Shown here piece after piece: positions 11,301 to 18,965 of a DNA stretch of 64,000 nt; the stretch's first letter is position 1; every line of letters begins with the position of its first letter. The notes beneath the pieces were generated by a model. That model ran no database searches. It saw only the letters and a list, made by a program, of their open reading frames with translations, and was not told where the DNA came from. The DNA comes from JAFGLZ01 sp964390905 (GTDB lineage Bacteria > Planctomycetota > Phycisphaerae > UBA1845 > JAFGLZ01), in contig CAYMLO010000030.1 of assembly GCA_964390905.1 (NCBI GenBank), positions 1-64,000 of the forward strand, in the 5' to 3' direction. The translations under genes were made by a program, and so were the position numbers.

Positions 11301-11536
11301 TCGAGCAGGAAGATGACGGCGAGGTCCCGGCTCTCGCGGACGTGCTGCGCACCCGCCATGGCCAGGATCAGCGCGGCCAGCAGCGCCGTCCGGACCGCCA
11401 ACACGAAACACCGTCGGCCGATCGGCAACGCCGTCAACGTCCGAACCATCAACGGCGCGCCAACCACGACCGGCACGAGCAGCAGCAGCCACAGCCAATC
11501 AGGCTGCTCGAATGACAGCGGCATCACCGCAAGCAC
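8390..11536 (-). CDS. Giant membrane protein with VWA and glutamine-amidotransferase-like domains
   Basis: Encodes 1048 aa from a GTG at 11536 with GAGG about 10 nt upstream; an ATG at 11524 is the alternative. Two N-terminal transmembrane helices (about 12-28 and 42-62) lead into a VWA domain with MIDAS D79-S81-S83 (LLDRSHS). Next comes a class-I glutamine-amidotransferase-like region (TVLLLTNDRA ... MGGGLVMTGGNEGFGAGGW). A second VWA-like region (about 400-570) has a degenerate metal site, IMHTCEM in place of DxSxS, although IIISDGDAS is kept. Three more transmembrane helices lie near 855-940, followed by a charged cytosolic tail. It is the likely membrane partner of MoxR, encoded 72 bp downstream. 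Confidence 0.82.
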   Translation of the reverse strand: MLAVMPLSFEQPDWLWLLLLVPVVVGAPLMVRTLTALPIGRRCFVLAVRTALLAALILAMAGAQHVRESRDLAVIFLLDRSHSIPDAMKQAQEQFIQKAGTRPKRPDDDKAAVISFDGESNIEQLPMRGVFIERVTPPVAPDRTDLSQAIRMALAMFPEGMAKRIVLLSDGNQNAGNVLAEAAEAASSGVGIDVIPLTYEHKNEVMFDRLVTPVRANLDDRVPIRLILRSKRPTSGKLVLYHNDERLSAERVELKAGVNPWIHEVPLTSGGVHRYEARFEPDDPNTDEIAQNNVARGFTFVQGEGTVLLLTNDRACDSAMVSALEKENVKVKMVSMTDAPENMLQMLDYDAIVLSNTPADLFTEDQKKQMAAYVRNMGGGLVMTGGNEGFGAGGWLGSPVEAVMPVKFDVKQRKQLLRGALVLIMHTCEMARGNYWAEQVATASVKTISSLDYIGLIAYGGTTGGTSWEIPFKPAMSKERIISQIRKVSGMIGDMPDFQSGMELAYQALRSATDAAQKHMIIISDGDASAPPRTLLAKLKNNKITCSTVVVGYGSHVNERRMVDIAKKTGGTCYKVKNPRKLPQIFIKEAKIVRRPLLRETPDGFKPRLRTPMAEITTGVSDGELPPLYGHVLTTPRSAVGEFSRVLMTSDKEDPVLAVRQCELGKTMAFTSGWWSRWGRDWVSWAKFGKLWAQAVRWSMRQTGASDFEVSTRLIGHEGRIVVEALDTEASFLNGLSIAGKVVAPDMKEHPVQLHQTGPGRYEGTFPASANGHYVSALSYVTPDGKEGNIQTGLSVSYSPEYRELSANEAVLRQIAEQTGGKVLDLDPAKAEEAFRRPVQPSIARRPIWHLILAWIVIPLLLLDVAGRRLASTVAISVCVEIVVFIWLLVPAGLYRTGWGWLLAILLAELVGWAIRWRSIGRVIEVVASELRGLRSAESAAESVSRLRGVRERIREEMADRAEKMPESSVPEDLQVDASRRFDLGEVGDRVVGDLDEAVGGARTQPPPTEPGRRDVDAADDEKEGESTTSRLLDARRRAKEQRGKEDT

Positions 11537-11575
11537 GAAAGACGTTCCTCACACGCAGACAACGTTCCTCCCGCC

Positions 11576-12502
11576 TCAGCCGGTTGATATCCTGACGACC
11601 TGGACCCGGTTGTTGCCCGAATCGACCACGTAGACCTTCCCGTCCGGGCCCACCGCCGCACCCCACGGGTAGGCCAGTTGCCCCACTTTTCGTCCGGCGG
11701 CCCCCCACGTCCCCAAAGACCGGCCCGACAGGTCGAACCGCTGCAGCCGGTTGTTGCCATACTCGCAGACCAGCGCCGTCCCGTCATGCAGAAAACCGAC
11801 GTCGTAGGGGTACTTGAGCTGCCCCGGCGCCTCGCCGAACGTCCCGAATGCGCCGAGGAACGCGCCGGATCGATCGAACCAGCAGATGCGGTGGTTGCAC
11901 GCGTCCGCCACCCACAACCGTCCCTTCTGGTCGAACGCCAGCGCCGACGGTCGCGACAGCTCCTGCGGCCCCGAGCCGGGGCCCCCGAAGCTCGTCACGA
12001 ACCGCCAATCAGGCGTGAACTTGCTGACCCGATCGTTGCCCCCGTATTCGCTGACGTAGACAAACCCGTCCGCGTCGACGGCCACGTCGGTGGGCAGCTC
12101 GAACTGCCCGTCCCCCTCGCCTCGGGAACCGAACTGCCCGATGACCTTGCCGTCGCGGTCGAAGATCATCACGCGGTTATAATGGGTATCGGCGACGAAC
12201 AGCCTTCCCGTCTTGTCCACGACCATCCCAGTCGGCTTGCCAGCCTTGAACGCTGGCATCCGCCACTGGATCTGCCACTGACCCTCGGGGTCGAACCGCT
12301 GGATGCGACCCGTCTTGTCCACCACGAAGACCAATCCGTCGGGGCTGATGGCGATGGCCCGCGGGTAGCTGAACTCCCCATGCCCCAGACCGGTCTCGCC
12401 AAACATCCCCGTGACCGCGTCGGCGCCCGTGTCCCCGTCCGCGCAGCCCGACAGGGCCACGCAGACGCCCCCCAGAGCCGGCCACAGCAGCGACCTACCC
12501 AT
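11576..12502 (-). CDS. NHL-repeat six-bladed beta-propeller lipoprotein
   Basis: Encodes 308 aa starting at the ATG at 12502, immediately before a lipoprotein signal peptide ending in LSGC. At least five NHL/SMP-30-like blades of the form GxFxxPxxVAVDxxGxVYVxDxxNxRVxxF are visible, for example YVSEYGGNDRVSKF and VYVVDSGNNRVQVV. It is predicted to be anchored in a membrane facing the periplasm. It is the first gene of the MoxR/VWA cluster (39-bp gap), so a role in ligand or protein binding for that system is inferred. No catalytic residues are evident. Confidence 0.8.
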   Translation of the reverse strand: MGRSLLWPALGGVCVALSGCADGDTGADAVTGMFGETGLGHGEFSYPRAIAISPDGLVFVVDKTGRIQRFDPEGQWQIQWRMPAFKAGKPTGMVVDKTGRLFVADTHYNRVMIFDRDGKVIGQFGSRGEGDGQFELPTDVAVDADGFVYVSEYGGNDRVSKFTPDWRFVTSFGGPGSGPQELSRPSALAFDQKGRLWVADACNHRICWFDRSGAFLGAFGTFGEAPGQLKYPYDVGFLHDGTALVCEYGNNRLQRFDLSGRSLGTWGAAGRKVGQLAYPWGAAVGPDGKVYVVDSGNNRVQVVRISTG

Positions 12503-12810
12503 GCGACCAGAGCCGTCTTGGGTGGGACAGGTCCCCATGCCAGTAGCTCGCGTGTGACGTCGGCGACGCCCGGTGTTCCGACCCGACGAGGGCCGGCCTC
12601 CGGTCGGCGTCCCTGTTGGGCACGGGTCTGGGCCCGCGTATGTCCTGCGTGCCCCGCTCTCGCCCCCCTGCCCCACATGAGCTTTGTAATCCGGGTTGCG
12701 CGAAATGGCAACAGTTGACGGCCAAGTCGAGCGGGCTGACCCGAGGCAAGATCGCTCTTGGGCGGGTCTGGCCGGACGGCTACAATCGCACCGGACTTCC
12801 GGTGGATGGA
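12503..12810. other. Divergent intergenic region, 308 bp
   Basis: Separates the NHL lipoprotein gene (minus) from the adenine methylase gene (plus). It contains a plus-strand promoter candidate (12758-12786). The rest is GC-rich; no RNA gene, repeat or small ORF with a ribosome site was seen. Confidence 0.4.
12758..12786 (+). promoter_or_regulatory. Promoter candidate for the adenine methylase gene
   Basis: TTGGGC (12758-12763), a 17-bp spacer, then TACAAT (12781-12786). The -10 matches five of six consensus bases. Predicted initiation near 12793 leaves a leader of about 18 nt before ATG 12811. Confidence 0.38.
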
Positions 12811-13920
12811 ATGGTGACCGCACGACGTTCGACAAGCCAGAGTGCCGCGCCCGATTCCCCAAGCACGCCGTCGACGCGCTATTACGGCAGCAAGTTCAAA
12901 CTGCTCGAGTGGATCTGGTCGCACGTGTGCAGACTGGAATTCCACACGGCACTCGACGTCTTTGGCGGCAGCGCGTGCGTGGCGCACATGCTCAAGCGCC
13001 GCGGCAAGCAGGTGACGTGCAACGACCTGCTCCGCAGCAGCTATCTGTCCGCCCTGGCGCTCGTCGAGAACGATGGCAGGCACTTGGGTCCGGCGACCAT
13101 CGATCGACTGCTCCGTCGACACCCGCGTCGACGGTACGCCGACTTCATCCAGCGCACGTTCCGCGACATCTACTTCCTGGACGCCGAAAACCGCTGGTTG
13201 GACGTCGTTTGTCAGAACATCGCGGCCATGCGGAACCGCTTCTCGGCCGCCCTGGCGCATCACGCCCTGTTCCAGTCGGCCATCGCCAAGCGTCCCTACA
13301 ACCTGTTCCACCGGCGGAACCTGTACATGCGGACCGCCGACGTCGAGCGGAGCTTCGGCAACAAAACCACGTGGGACCGTCCGTTCGCCGAGCACTTCTG
13401 TGCGTTCGCGGCCGAGGCGAACGCCGCCGTCTTCGACAGCGGGGTCCCATGCCGTGCCATCAACTGCGACGCCCTCGACGTCGACGGCGCGTACGACCTG
13501 GTCTACATCGACCCGCCGTACATCAGCAACCGTCGCGTCGGCGTCGACTACTTGGGGTACTATCACTTCCTAGAAGGGTTGAGCGATTACGCGTGCTGGC
13601 CCGAACGTGTCGACTACGGCTCAAAGCACCGCCGCTTGCGTCGCGTCAGATCACCTTGGACCGCGCCGGACGAAGTCCACGCCGCCCTGGACAAGCTCTT
13701 CGAGCGTTTCGCCGACAGCACGCTGGTGACGTCCTATCGGAGCGACGGGATCCCCACCCCCGACGAGCTCGTCAGCGCGATGAAGCGCGTCAAGCCCCGC
13801 GTCCGCCTCCACGAGCTGGACCGACGCTACCAGTACGTCCTGTCGACGAACACCCGCAGCACCGAGATGCTACTGATCGGGACGGGACGGCGGCGGCGTC
13901 GTTCTCCACGGCGTAATTGA
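12811..13920 (+). CDS. D12-class N6-adenine DNA methyltransferase (orphan)
   Basis: Encodes 369 aa from ATG 12811. The D12 signature RYYGSKFKLLEWI occurs near residue 30, followed by a SAM-binding motif I variant (DVFGGSACVAHMLK). The catalytic motif IV is IDPPYIS (D234-P-P-Y237). The order motif X, I, IV is that of Dam-like alpha-group enzymes. The protein is larger than Dam (about 270 aa) because of an insert between motifs I and IV. No restriction endonuclease or specificity subunit lies nearby, so it is either a solitary regulatory methylase or a remnant of a restriction system. It converges on the ribokinase gene. Confidence 0.8.
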   Translation: MVTARRSTSQSAAPDSPSTPSTRYYGSKFKLLEWIWSHVCRLEFHTALDVFGGSACVAHMLKRRGKQVTCNDLLRSSYLSALALVENDGRHLGPATIDRLLRRHPRRRYADFIQRTFRDIYFLDAENRWLDVVCQNIAAMRNRFSAALAHHALFQSAIAKRPYNLFHRRNLYMRTADVERSFGNKTTWDRPFAEHFCAFAAEANAAVFDSGVPCRAINCDALDVDGAYDLVYIDPPYISNRRVGVDYLGYYHFLEGLSDYACWPERVDYGSKHRRLRRVRSPWTAPDEVHAALDKLFERFADSTLVTSYRSDGIPTPDELVSAMKRVKPRVRLHELDRRYQYVLSTNTRSTEMLLIGTGRRRRRSPRRN

Positions 13921-13939
13921 TGTCCGCCGAAGCGATCGC

Positions 13940-14860
13940 TCAAACCATCGCCTCGACGTCGGCAGCGGTCGGCATGGACGGCTGGGCACCGAACTGGGTA
14001 CAGGCCAGCGCGCCGGCGGCATTGGCGTAGCGGACGGCCTGGCAGAGCGATCGGCCCCTCGCGCAGGCGACCGCAAGACCGGCGGTGAAGGCGTCCCCGG
14101 CCGCCGTGGTATCCACGACGTCGACCTTGTGGCCGGGGACCAACTCGAATCTGCCATCGCTCAGCACCCCGGCGCCCTGCGCGCCCAGCTTCAGGACGAC
14201 CTCGCGTGCACCGCGGGCCGCGAGGGCCTGGGCGATCTCGTGGGGCTCTCCCGACGGCTCCGATCCGCCCAGAAGCAAGGCGGCCTCCGTCTCGTTCGGC
14301 GAGAGGACGTCCGCCCCGAACAGATCGTCCGGCGGGTCGGCGAGGGCCGGCGCAGGGTCCAGGATCGCCTCCACGCCGTGTCGATGACAGACCCGAATGG
14401 CGTGGATGACGGTCTTGACCGGCAGTTCCAACTGCAGCAGACAGGCGTCGGCGTCGGCGATGGCCTCCTCAGCCGCAGCGATGTCGGCCGGCGTGACCGC
14501 GAAGTTCGCACCGCTGGCCACGCAGATGGCGTTCTCGCCCGACGCCGCCACGACGATTAACGCCACCCCGCTGGGCGTCTGGGGCGTGGTGAGGATGTGG
14601 CCGGTCTCGACGCCATCCGCGGCCAATCCCGCCACGAGGCGCTTGCCGAACGCGTCGTCACCGACCCGACCGACCATGGTGCACCTCGCGCCGAGCCGGG
14701 CGACGGCGACGGCCTGGTTCGCGCCCTTGCCGCCGGGGATCGTCTGGAAGTCCTGGCCCAGAACCGTCTCGCCAGGCGCCGGGACGTGGTCCGTGCGGGC
14801 CACCAGATCCATGTTGATGCTGCCGATCACCACGACATGGGGGGTGTCTGACGAGGCCAT
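13940..14860 (-). CDS. rbsK: Ribokinase (PfkB family)
   Basis: Encodes 306 aa from ATG 14860 with GGAG 9 nt upstream. Both PfkB signatures are present: GSINMDLVARTD with PGGKGANQAVAVARLG near the N terminus, and DTTAAGDAFTAGLA near residue 255 carrying the catalytic aspartate and anion hole. LDPAPA and the SPNETEA motif are typical of ribokinase rather than fructokinase. It phosphorylates D-ribose at O5 using ATP in the cytosol. No ribose transporter is adjacent, so substrate assignment rests on family similarity. Confidence 0.85.
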   Translation of the reverse strand: MASSDTPHVVVIGSINMDLVARTDHVPAPGETVLGQDFQTIPGGKGANQAVAVARLGARCTMVGRVGDDAFGKRLVAGLAADGVETGHILTTPQTPSGVALIVVAASGENAICVASGANFAVTPADIAAAEEAIADADACLLQLELPVKTVIHAIRVCHRHGVEAILDPAPALADPPDDLFGADVLSPNETEAALLLGGSEPSGEPHEIAQALAARGAREVVLKLGAQGAGVLSDGRFELVPGHKVDVVDTTAAGDAFTAGLAVACARGRSLCQAVRYANAAGALACTQFGAQPSMPTAADVEAMV

Positions 14861-14959
14861 GGTCCAGGACTCCGGTTGGGGGTCTTGGGGCATTCTCTTT
14901 GATCCGAAACCCGCGGGCAACAACCGCACCGGGAATGTGATGCTGGGCGGACCGAGGGA

Positions 14960-15913
14960 TCAGGTCGCCTCGCCGATGGTCTCTGCAGCGTCGGCGGTCG
15001 TCCGTCCGCCCAACACCCGCGATAGGAAGGGCCAGGTCAACGTCGAGCCGACCAGGACCGGCAGCAGGAACTGGATCCCCGTGAACAGCAGCGCCGCGGC
15101 CATGGCCGTCGGCTCACCCACGTGTCCGCTGAAGAAGAAGATGAAGGCCGCTTCGCGCGTGCCCAGCCCGTACAGCGCGATCGGGACGATGCCCACCAGG
15201 ACGGCAACCGGGACGTAGGCACACAACGCCGACAGAGGCACCTGGTGGCCGAGGCTGCGGAAGATCATCGCGACCGAGATCAGATGCGCCGACTGGAACA
15301 GCACCGCCATCGCGAGTAACCCGAGCTTCTTGCCGATCGGCGTGTCGCCCAACGCCCCGACGACCCTGCGCAGGGCGTTGCGGAACCGCTCGGGCAGAGG
15401 GCGGCTGGTTCGTTCGGCCAGCGACTGAAACATCCCCGGCCGGAAGTAGAGCCACAGCGCCAACGCCAGGACGATTAGCAGCTTCCGGGGGGTCGACCCC
15501 GCCGAGGTCATCACCGTGGGCAGCGACAAGAGCATCAGGGCGATGACGTTGATGACCTTGTGGAACATCACCGACCCCAACCCCTGGCTCAAGCCGGTCA
15601 GGCCCACGCTCTTGACGTACATCGCCTTGAAGATCTCGCCCGACTTGGCCGGCAGGAGCATTCGAAGCGGCAGAGAGGCATTCTCGGCGAAGACCGCCCG
15701 GACGAAGGTCAATCGACATCCCATCGCGGCCAGGATCCGCTGCCACACGAAGGAGTTCATCAGCACGGCCGCCACCAGCGACGCCGCGACCGCCACCGCC
15801 AGCGGCCAGCGCTCCGCTTGTCGGATCTGCTCGAGCGTTCGGTCGAGGCCGGTCTTTCGGAACAACAACCAGTAAATGACCAGCGGAACGACTAGCAACA
15901 TCAGTGACTGCAC
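14960..15913 (-). CDS. Flippase-like membrane protein (lysylphosphatidylglycerol synthase TM family)
   Basis: Encodes 317 aa from GTG 15913, or longer: the frame stays open to an ATT at 15985 that has AGGAG 7 nt upstream, whereas neither GTG 15913 nor ATG 15901 has a ribosome site. About eight transmembrane helices are visible. The conserved LPAKSGEIFKAMYVK and YGLGTREAAFIFFF motifs match the UPF0104/LPG_synthase_TM family, whose members flip or modify lipids or isoprenoid-linked sugars. Located 99 bp upstream of rbsK in the same direction, but a functional link is not apparent. Inner membrane; substrate unknown. Confidence 0.75.
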   Translation of the reverse strand: MQSLMLLVVPLVIYWLLFRKTGLDRTLEQIRQAERWPLAVAVAASLVAAVLMNSFVWQRILAAMGCRLTFVRAVFAENASLPLRMLLPAKSGEIFKAMYVKSVGLTGLSQGLGSVMFHKVINVIALMLLSLPTVMTSAGSTPRKLLIVLALALWLYFRPGMFQSLAERTSRPLPERFRNALRRVVGALGDTPIGKKLGLLAMAVLFQSAHLISVAMIFRSLGHQVPLSALCAYVPVAVLVGIVPIALYGLGTREAAFIFFFSGHVGEPTAMAAALLFTGIQFLLPVLVGSTLTWPFLSRVLGGRTTADAAETIGEAT

Positions 15914-16045
15914 GACGCGAAGCGCGCGGCGCCGGGGCGATGGCGGCGACGCCTCTGCGGAGATCTCATCGGATAGGTCGGTAATTGCGGGGCTCCTGTG
16001 CCGTTGCGACGACTAGTATGGCGGGACGGAGAATCCGGTCAAGCG

Positions 16046-16071
16046 CAAGTGCACATCGGTGATGGCACTTG
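16046..16071. repeat. Imperfect hairpin in the divergent 15986-16153 spacer
   Basis: CAAGTGC (16046-16052) pairs with GCACTTG (16065-16071), and an inner CATC/GATG pair extends the stem with a single bulged A. It lies between the flippase-like gene (minus) and the sialidase-fold gene (plus) and could be an operator or leader structure. No function is shown. Confidence 0.35.
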
Positions 16072-16153
16072 TGAGCGATGACGAGTAGGCTATGTGGCTT
16101 GGGGATTCATTTGACGAGGTGGTTGCTGCGTTCATGTTGGAGGTGCTTGAGGT

Positions 16154-17512
16154 ATGAACCGCGTAGCATGTGTGGGGGTCGTGGCGTCCGCCGGGGTCGT
16201 GTACGCGGCCGGCGTTGCCAATCCGTCTGACTGCAAGAAGGAAGCGGCCATGGGAAGGGTCCGACCGCTGGCGGACAAGTTCGTGAAGATCTACGAGTCA
16301 CCTAATCCGAAGGAGGTCTACTGCTACAGCCCGGGCATCGCGCGGTGCCCGACCGGCCGGCTGATCGCGACGATGGATCTGGGCGGCCCGGGCGTGGGCA
16401 AGCTGCCCGGCATCAAGCGGAAGCACGGGCGCTGGCTGTGGCGAGGCAAGGTCTTTTCCTCCGACGACCATGGCAAGACATGGGTCCATCGCGTTGACTT
16501 TCCCTTCATGCACGCCCGGCCGTTTGTCGCGGGCGATTCGGTCTACGTCCTCGGCCACATGGGCGACCTGCGCGTGATCCGCTCCGACGACGCCGGCGAG
16601 ACGTGGACGGAGGCGAAGGCCCTGACCACGGGCCAATCCTGGCATCAGGCGCCCTGCAACGTCCACTACGCCAATGGCTGCGTCTACCTCGTCATGGAAC
16701 GGCGGCCCACCAAGGTGATCCGCACCTGGCCCGTGGGTGAGCTCGCGCCGGTCCTGATGCGGGGCAAGATCGGGACGGACCTGACCCAGCGCGAGAATTG
16801 GACGTTCGCGTCGGAACTGGTCTTCCGCGACGTCGTCAAGGCAGACGACATCGACTGGTTCGGCGTGCCGTTCTACAAGGTCGACCCGGTGAAAGGCCGC
16901 ACGATCGCGCCCCGACGCGGTTGCGCACCGATGGGTTGGCTGGAAACGAACGTCGTCCAGATCGTGGACCCCGACCACACCTGGTACGACCCGAAGGGCA
17001 AGACGTTCCACCTCTGGATGCGGGCGCACACGGGCGGGACGGGGCTCGCGGCGATCGCCAAGGTCGTCGAGAAGGACGACGGCAGCATGACGACAACGAT
17101 CGAGACCGTTCCGTCGGGCAAGCGCGTGGTGTGGGTGCCCTGTCCGGGCGGGCAGATGAAGTTCCACATCCTGTATGACGAGGTGACCAAGCTGTACTGG
17201 CTGCTCAGCTCGCAGGCGACCGACAGCATGACGCGGGCCGAGAAGCTGCCCGCCAACCGCTACAACCTGCCCAACAACGAGCGGCACCGGCTGCAACTAC
17301 ACTTCTCGAAGAACTGTATCGACTGGTGCTTCGCGTGCCTGGTGGCCGTCGGCGGATCGGCCAAGCAGGGCCGGCACTATGCGAGCATGGTCATCGACGG
17401 GGAGGATCTGCACGTCCTGAGCCGATCCGGCGACGAGAGGGCGAAGAGCGCCCACGACGGAAACTTCATCTCGTTCCACACGATCAACGGCTTTCGCGGA
17501 TTGGTCTATTGA
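16154..17512 (+). CDS. Secreted sialidase-superfamily (BNR/Asp-box) protein
   Basis: Encodes 452 aa. ATG 16154 provides an Ala/Val-rich signal sequence (RVACVGVVASAGVVYAAG); ATG 16250 with AAGGAAG upstream is an alternative giving a protein without a signal. Two Asp-box motifs, SSDDHGKTW and SDDAGETW, mark a six-bladed sialidase-like propeller. An arginine triad typical of true exo-sialidases could not be assigned, so the substrate may be another glycan. It is followed after 20 bp by a sulfatase gene, consistent with a two-gene polysaccharide-degrading operon. Confidence 0.72.
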   Translation: MNRVACVGVVASAGVVYAAGVANPSDCKKEAAMGRVRPLADKFVKIYESPNPKEVYCYSPGIARCPTGRLIATMDLGGPGVGKLPGIKRKHGRWLWRGKVFSSDDHGKTWVHRVDFPFMHARPFVAGDSVYVLGHMGDLRVIRSDDAGETWTEAKALTTGQSWHQAPCNVHYANGCVYLVMERRPTKVIRTWPVGELAPVLMRGKIGTDLTQRENWTFASELVFRDVVKADDIDWFGVPFYKVDPVKGRTIAPRRGCAPMGWLETNVVQIVDPDHTWYDPKGKTFHLWMRAHTGGTGLAAIAKVVEKDDGSMTTTIETVPSGKRVVWVPCPGGQMKFHILYDEVTKLYWLLSSQATDSMTRAEKLPANRYNLPNNERHRLQLHFSKNCIDWCFACLVAVGGSAKQGRHYASMVIDGEDLHVLSRSGDERAKSAHDGNFISFHTINGFRGLVY

Positions 17513-17532
17513 GTGTGAATCAGGAGCAAACG

Positions 17533-18954
17533 ATGAACCATCTGAGCAGACGGGATTTCCTGGCACGCGTGGGCGGCGGTGCGTCGGCGGCTGTCTTGCC
17601 GCTGTCGGCACTTGGCGCGACGGGATCCGGCGGGCGGCCCAACTTCGTGGTGATGCTGTGCGACGATCTGGGCTACGGCGATCTGACCTGCTATGGACAT
17701 CCCGCGATCAAGACGCCCTGTCTGGACGCGCTGGCGACGGAGGGCATGAAGCTGACGGACTGCTACGCGGCCGCACCGGTCTGCTCACCCTCGCGGGCCG
17801 GCATGCTGACCGGACGAACGCCCTATCGCAGCGGGATCTACGACTGGATCCCCGCCGGCTCGCCGATGCACCTCAAGCCCAGCGAAGTCACCGTGGCCAA
17901 GCTGCTCAAGTCGGCCGGCTACGCGACGTGTCACAGCGGCAAGTGGCACTGCAACGGCCAATTCAACAGACCCGAGCAACCCCAGCCCGGCGACCACGGA
18001 TTCGATCACTGGTTCAGCACGCAGAACAACGCGATCCCGAACCATCACAACCCGCGCAACTTCGTCCGCAACGGCAAGCCGGTCGGCCCGCTGAAGGGAT
18101 ACTCGAGCACATTGATCGTCGATGAGGCCATTCGATGGCTGAAGGACCGAAAGTCGGGCCAACCGTTCTGCCTGTCCGTTTGGTTCCACTCGCCCCACGA
18201 GCCGGTCGCGACGGGCGAACGATTCACGCGGATGTACCCGAACGCCGACACGCCCGAGCGGGCGATCTATTACGGCAACGTCACGCAGATGGATCACGAG
18301 GTCGGCCGGCTGATGCGGACGCTCGACGAGTTGAGACTTCGCGACAACACGTTCGTCATGTTCACGAGCGACAACGGCCCGGAGACGCTGAACCGCTATC
18401 GCGGATCGTCGCGATCCTACGGCTCGCCGGGCCCCCTTCGGGGCATGAAGCTGCACATGTACGAGGGCGGGATTCGCGTGCCCGGCATCCTACGCTGGCC
18501 CGGCAAGACCCGACCGGGCCAGGTCTGCGCCGAGCCCGTCAACGGCACCGACGTCCTGCCGACGCTGTGCCAGATCGCCGGCGTCGACGTGCCGAACGAC
18601 CGCCCCATCGACGGAGCCGCCTTCACGCCGATCTTCAACGGCAAGCCCATCGAGCGCCCCGTGCCGCTTTATTGGCAATACGACCGGGCCCTGGGCGACC
18701 CCAAGATCGCGATGCGACAGGGGGACTGGAAGCTGCTGGCCCACGCGAATCTCGAGACGTTCGAGCTGTACAACCTAAAAGGTGATCTTCGCGAGACGAC
18801 CGACCGGGCCGGGCGCGACCCCGAGCGCGTCAAGGCCATGGCCAGACGCCTGGTCGCCCTGCACGATGAGATCAAGGCGGAAGGCCCGAAGTGGCCGGCG
18901 TGGCATCGAGGAAAGCCTAAGCCGCGGCGCAAGCCCAAGCAGAAGACCGGATAG
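17533..18954 (+). CDS. Type I sulfatase (formylglycine-dependent), Tat-exported
   Basis: Encodes 473 aa from ATG 17533 with AGGAG 7 nt upstream. The N terminus is a twin-arginine signal (LSRRDFLARVGGG). The metal-binding CDDLGYGD segment and the CSPSR motif (C84, converted to formylglycine by a maturase) with the AGMLTGR extension are intact, as is the GKWH motif further on. Family members hydrolyse sulfate esters of carbohydrates in the periplasm. Coupled by a 20-bp gap to the sialidase-fold gene upstream. The specific sulfated glycan cannot be inferred. Confidence 0.9.
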   Translation: MNHLSRRDFLARVGGGASAAVLPLSALGATGSGGRPNFVVMLCDDLGYGDLTCYGHPAIKTPCLDALATEGMKLTDCYAAAPVCSPSRAGMLTGRTPYRSGIYDWIPAGSPMHLKPSEVTVAKLLKSAGYATCHSGKWHCNGQFNRPEQPQPGDHGFDHWFSTQNNAIPNHHNPRNFVRNGKPVGPLKGYSSTLIVDEAIRWLKDRKSGQPFCLSVWFHSPHEPVATGERFTRMYPNADTPERAIYYGNVTQMDHEVGRLMRTLDELRLRDNTFVMFTSDNGPETLNRYRGSSRSYGSPGPLRGMKLHMYEGGIRVPGILRWPGKTRPGQVCAEPVNGTDVLPTLCQIAGVDVPNDRPIDGAAFTPIFNGKPIERPVPLYWQYDRALGDPKIAMRQGDWKLLAHANLETFELYNLKGDLRETTDRAGRDPERVKAMARRLVALHDEIKAEGPKWPAWHRGKPKPRRKPKQKTG

Positions 18955-18965
18955 GCCGCCAGCCC

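Noticed and set aside
12811..13920. Restriction-modification system
   Set aside because: No endonuclease or specificity gene is adjacent; neighbours are a lipoprotein and ribokinase.
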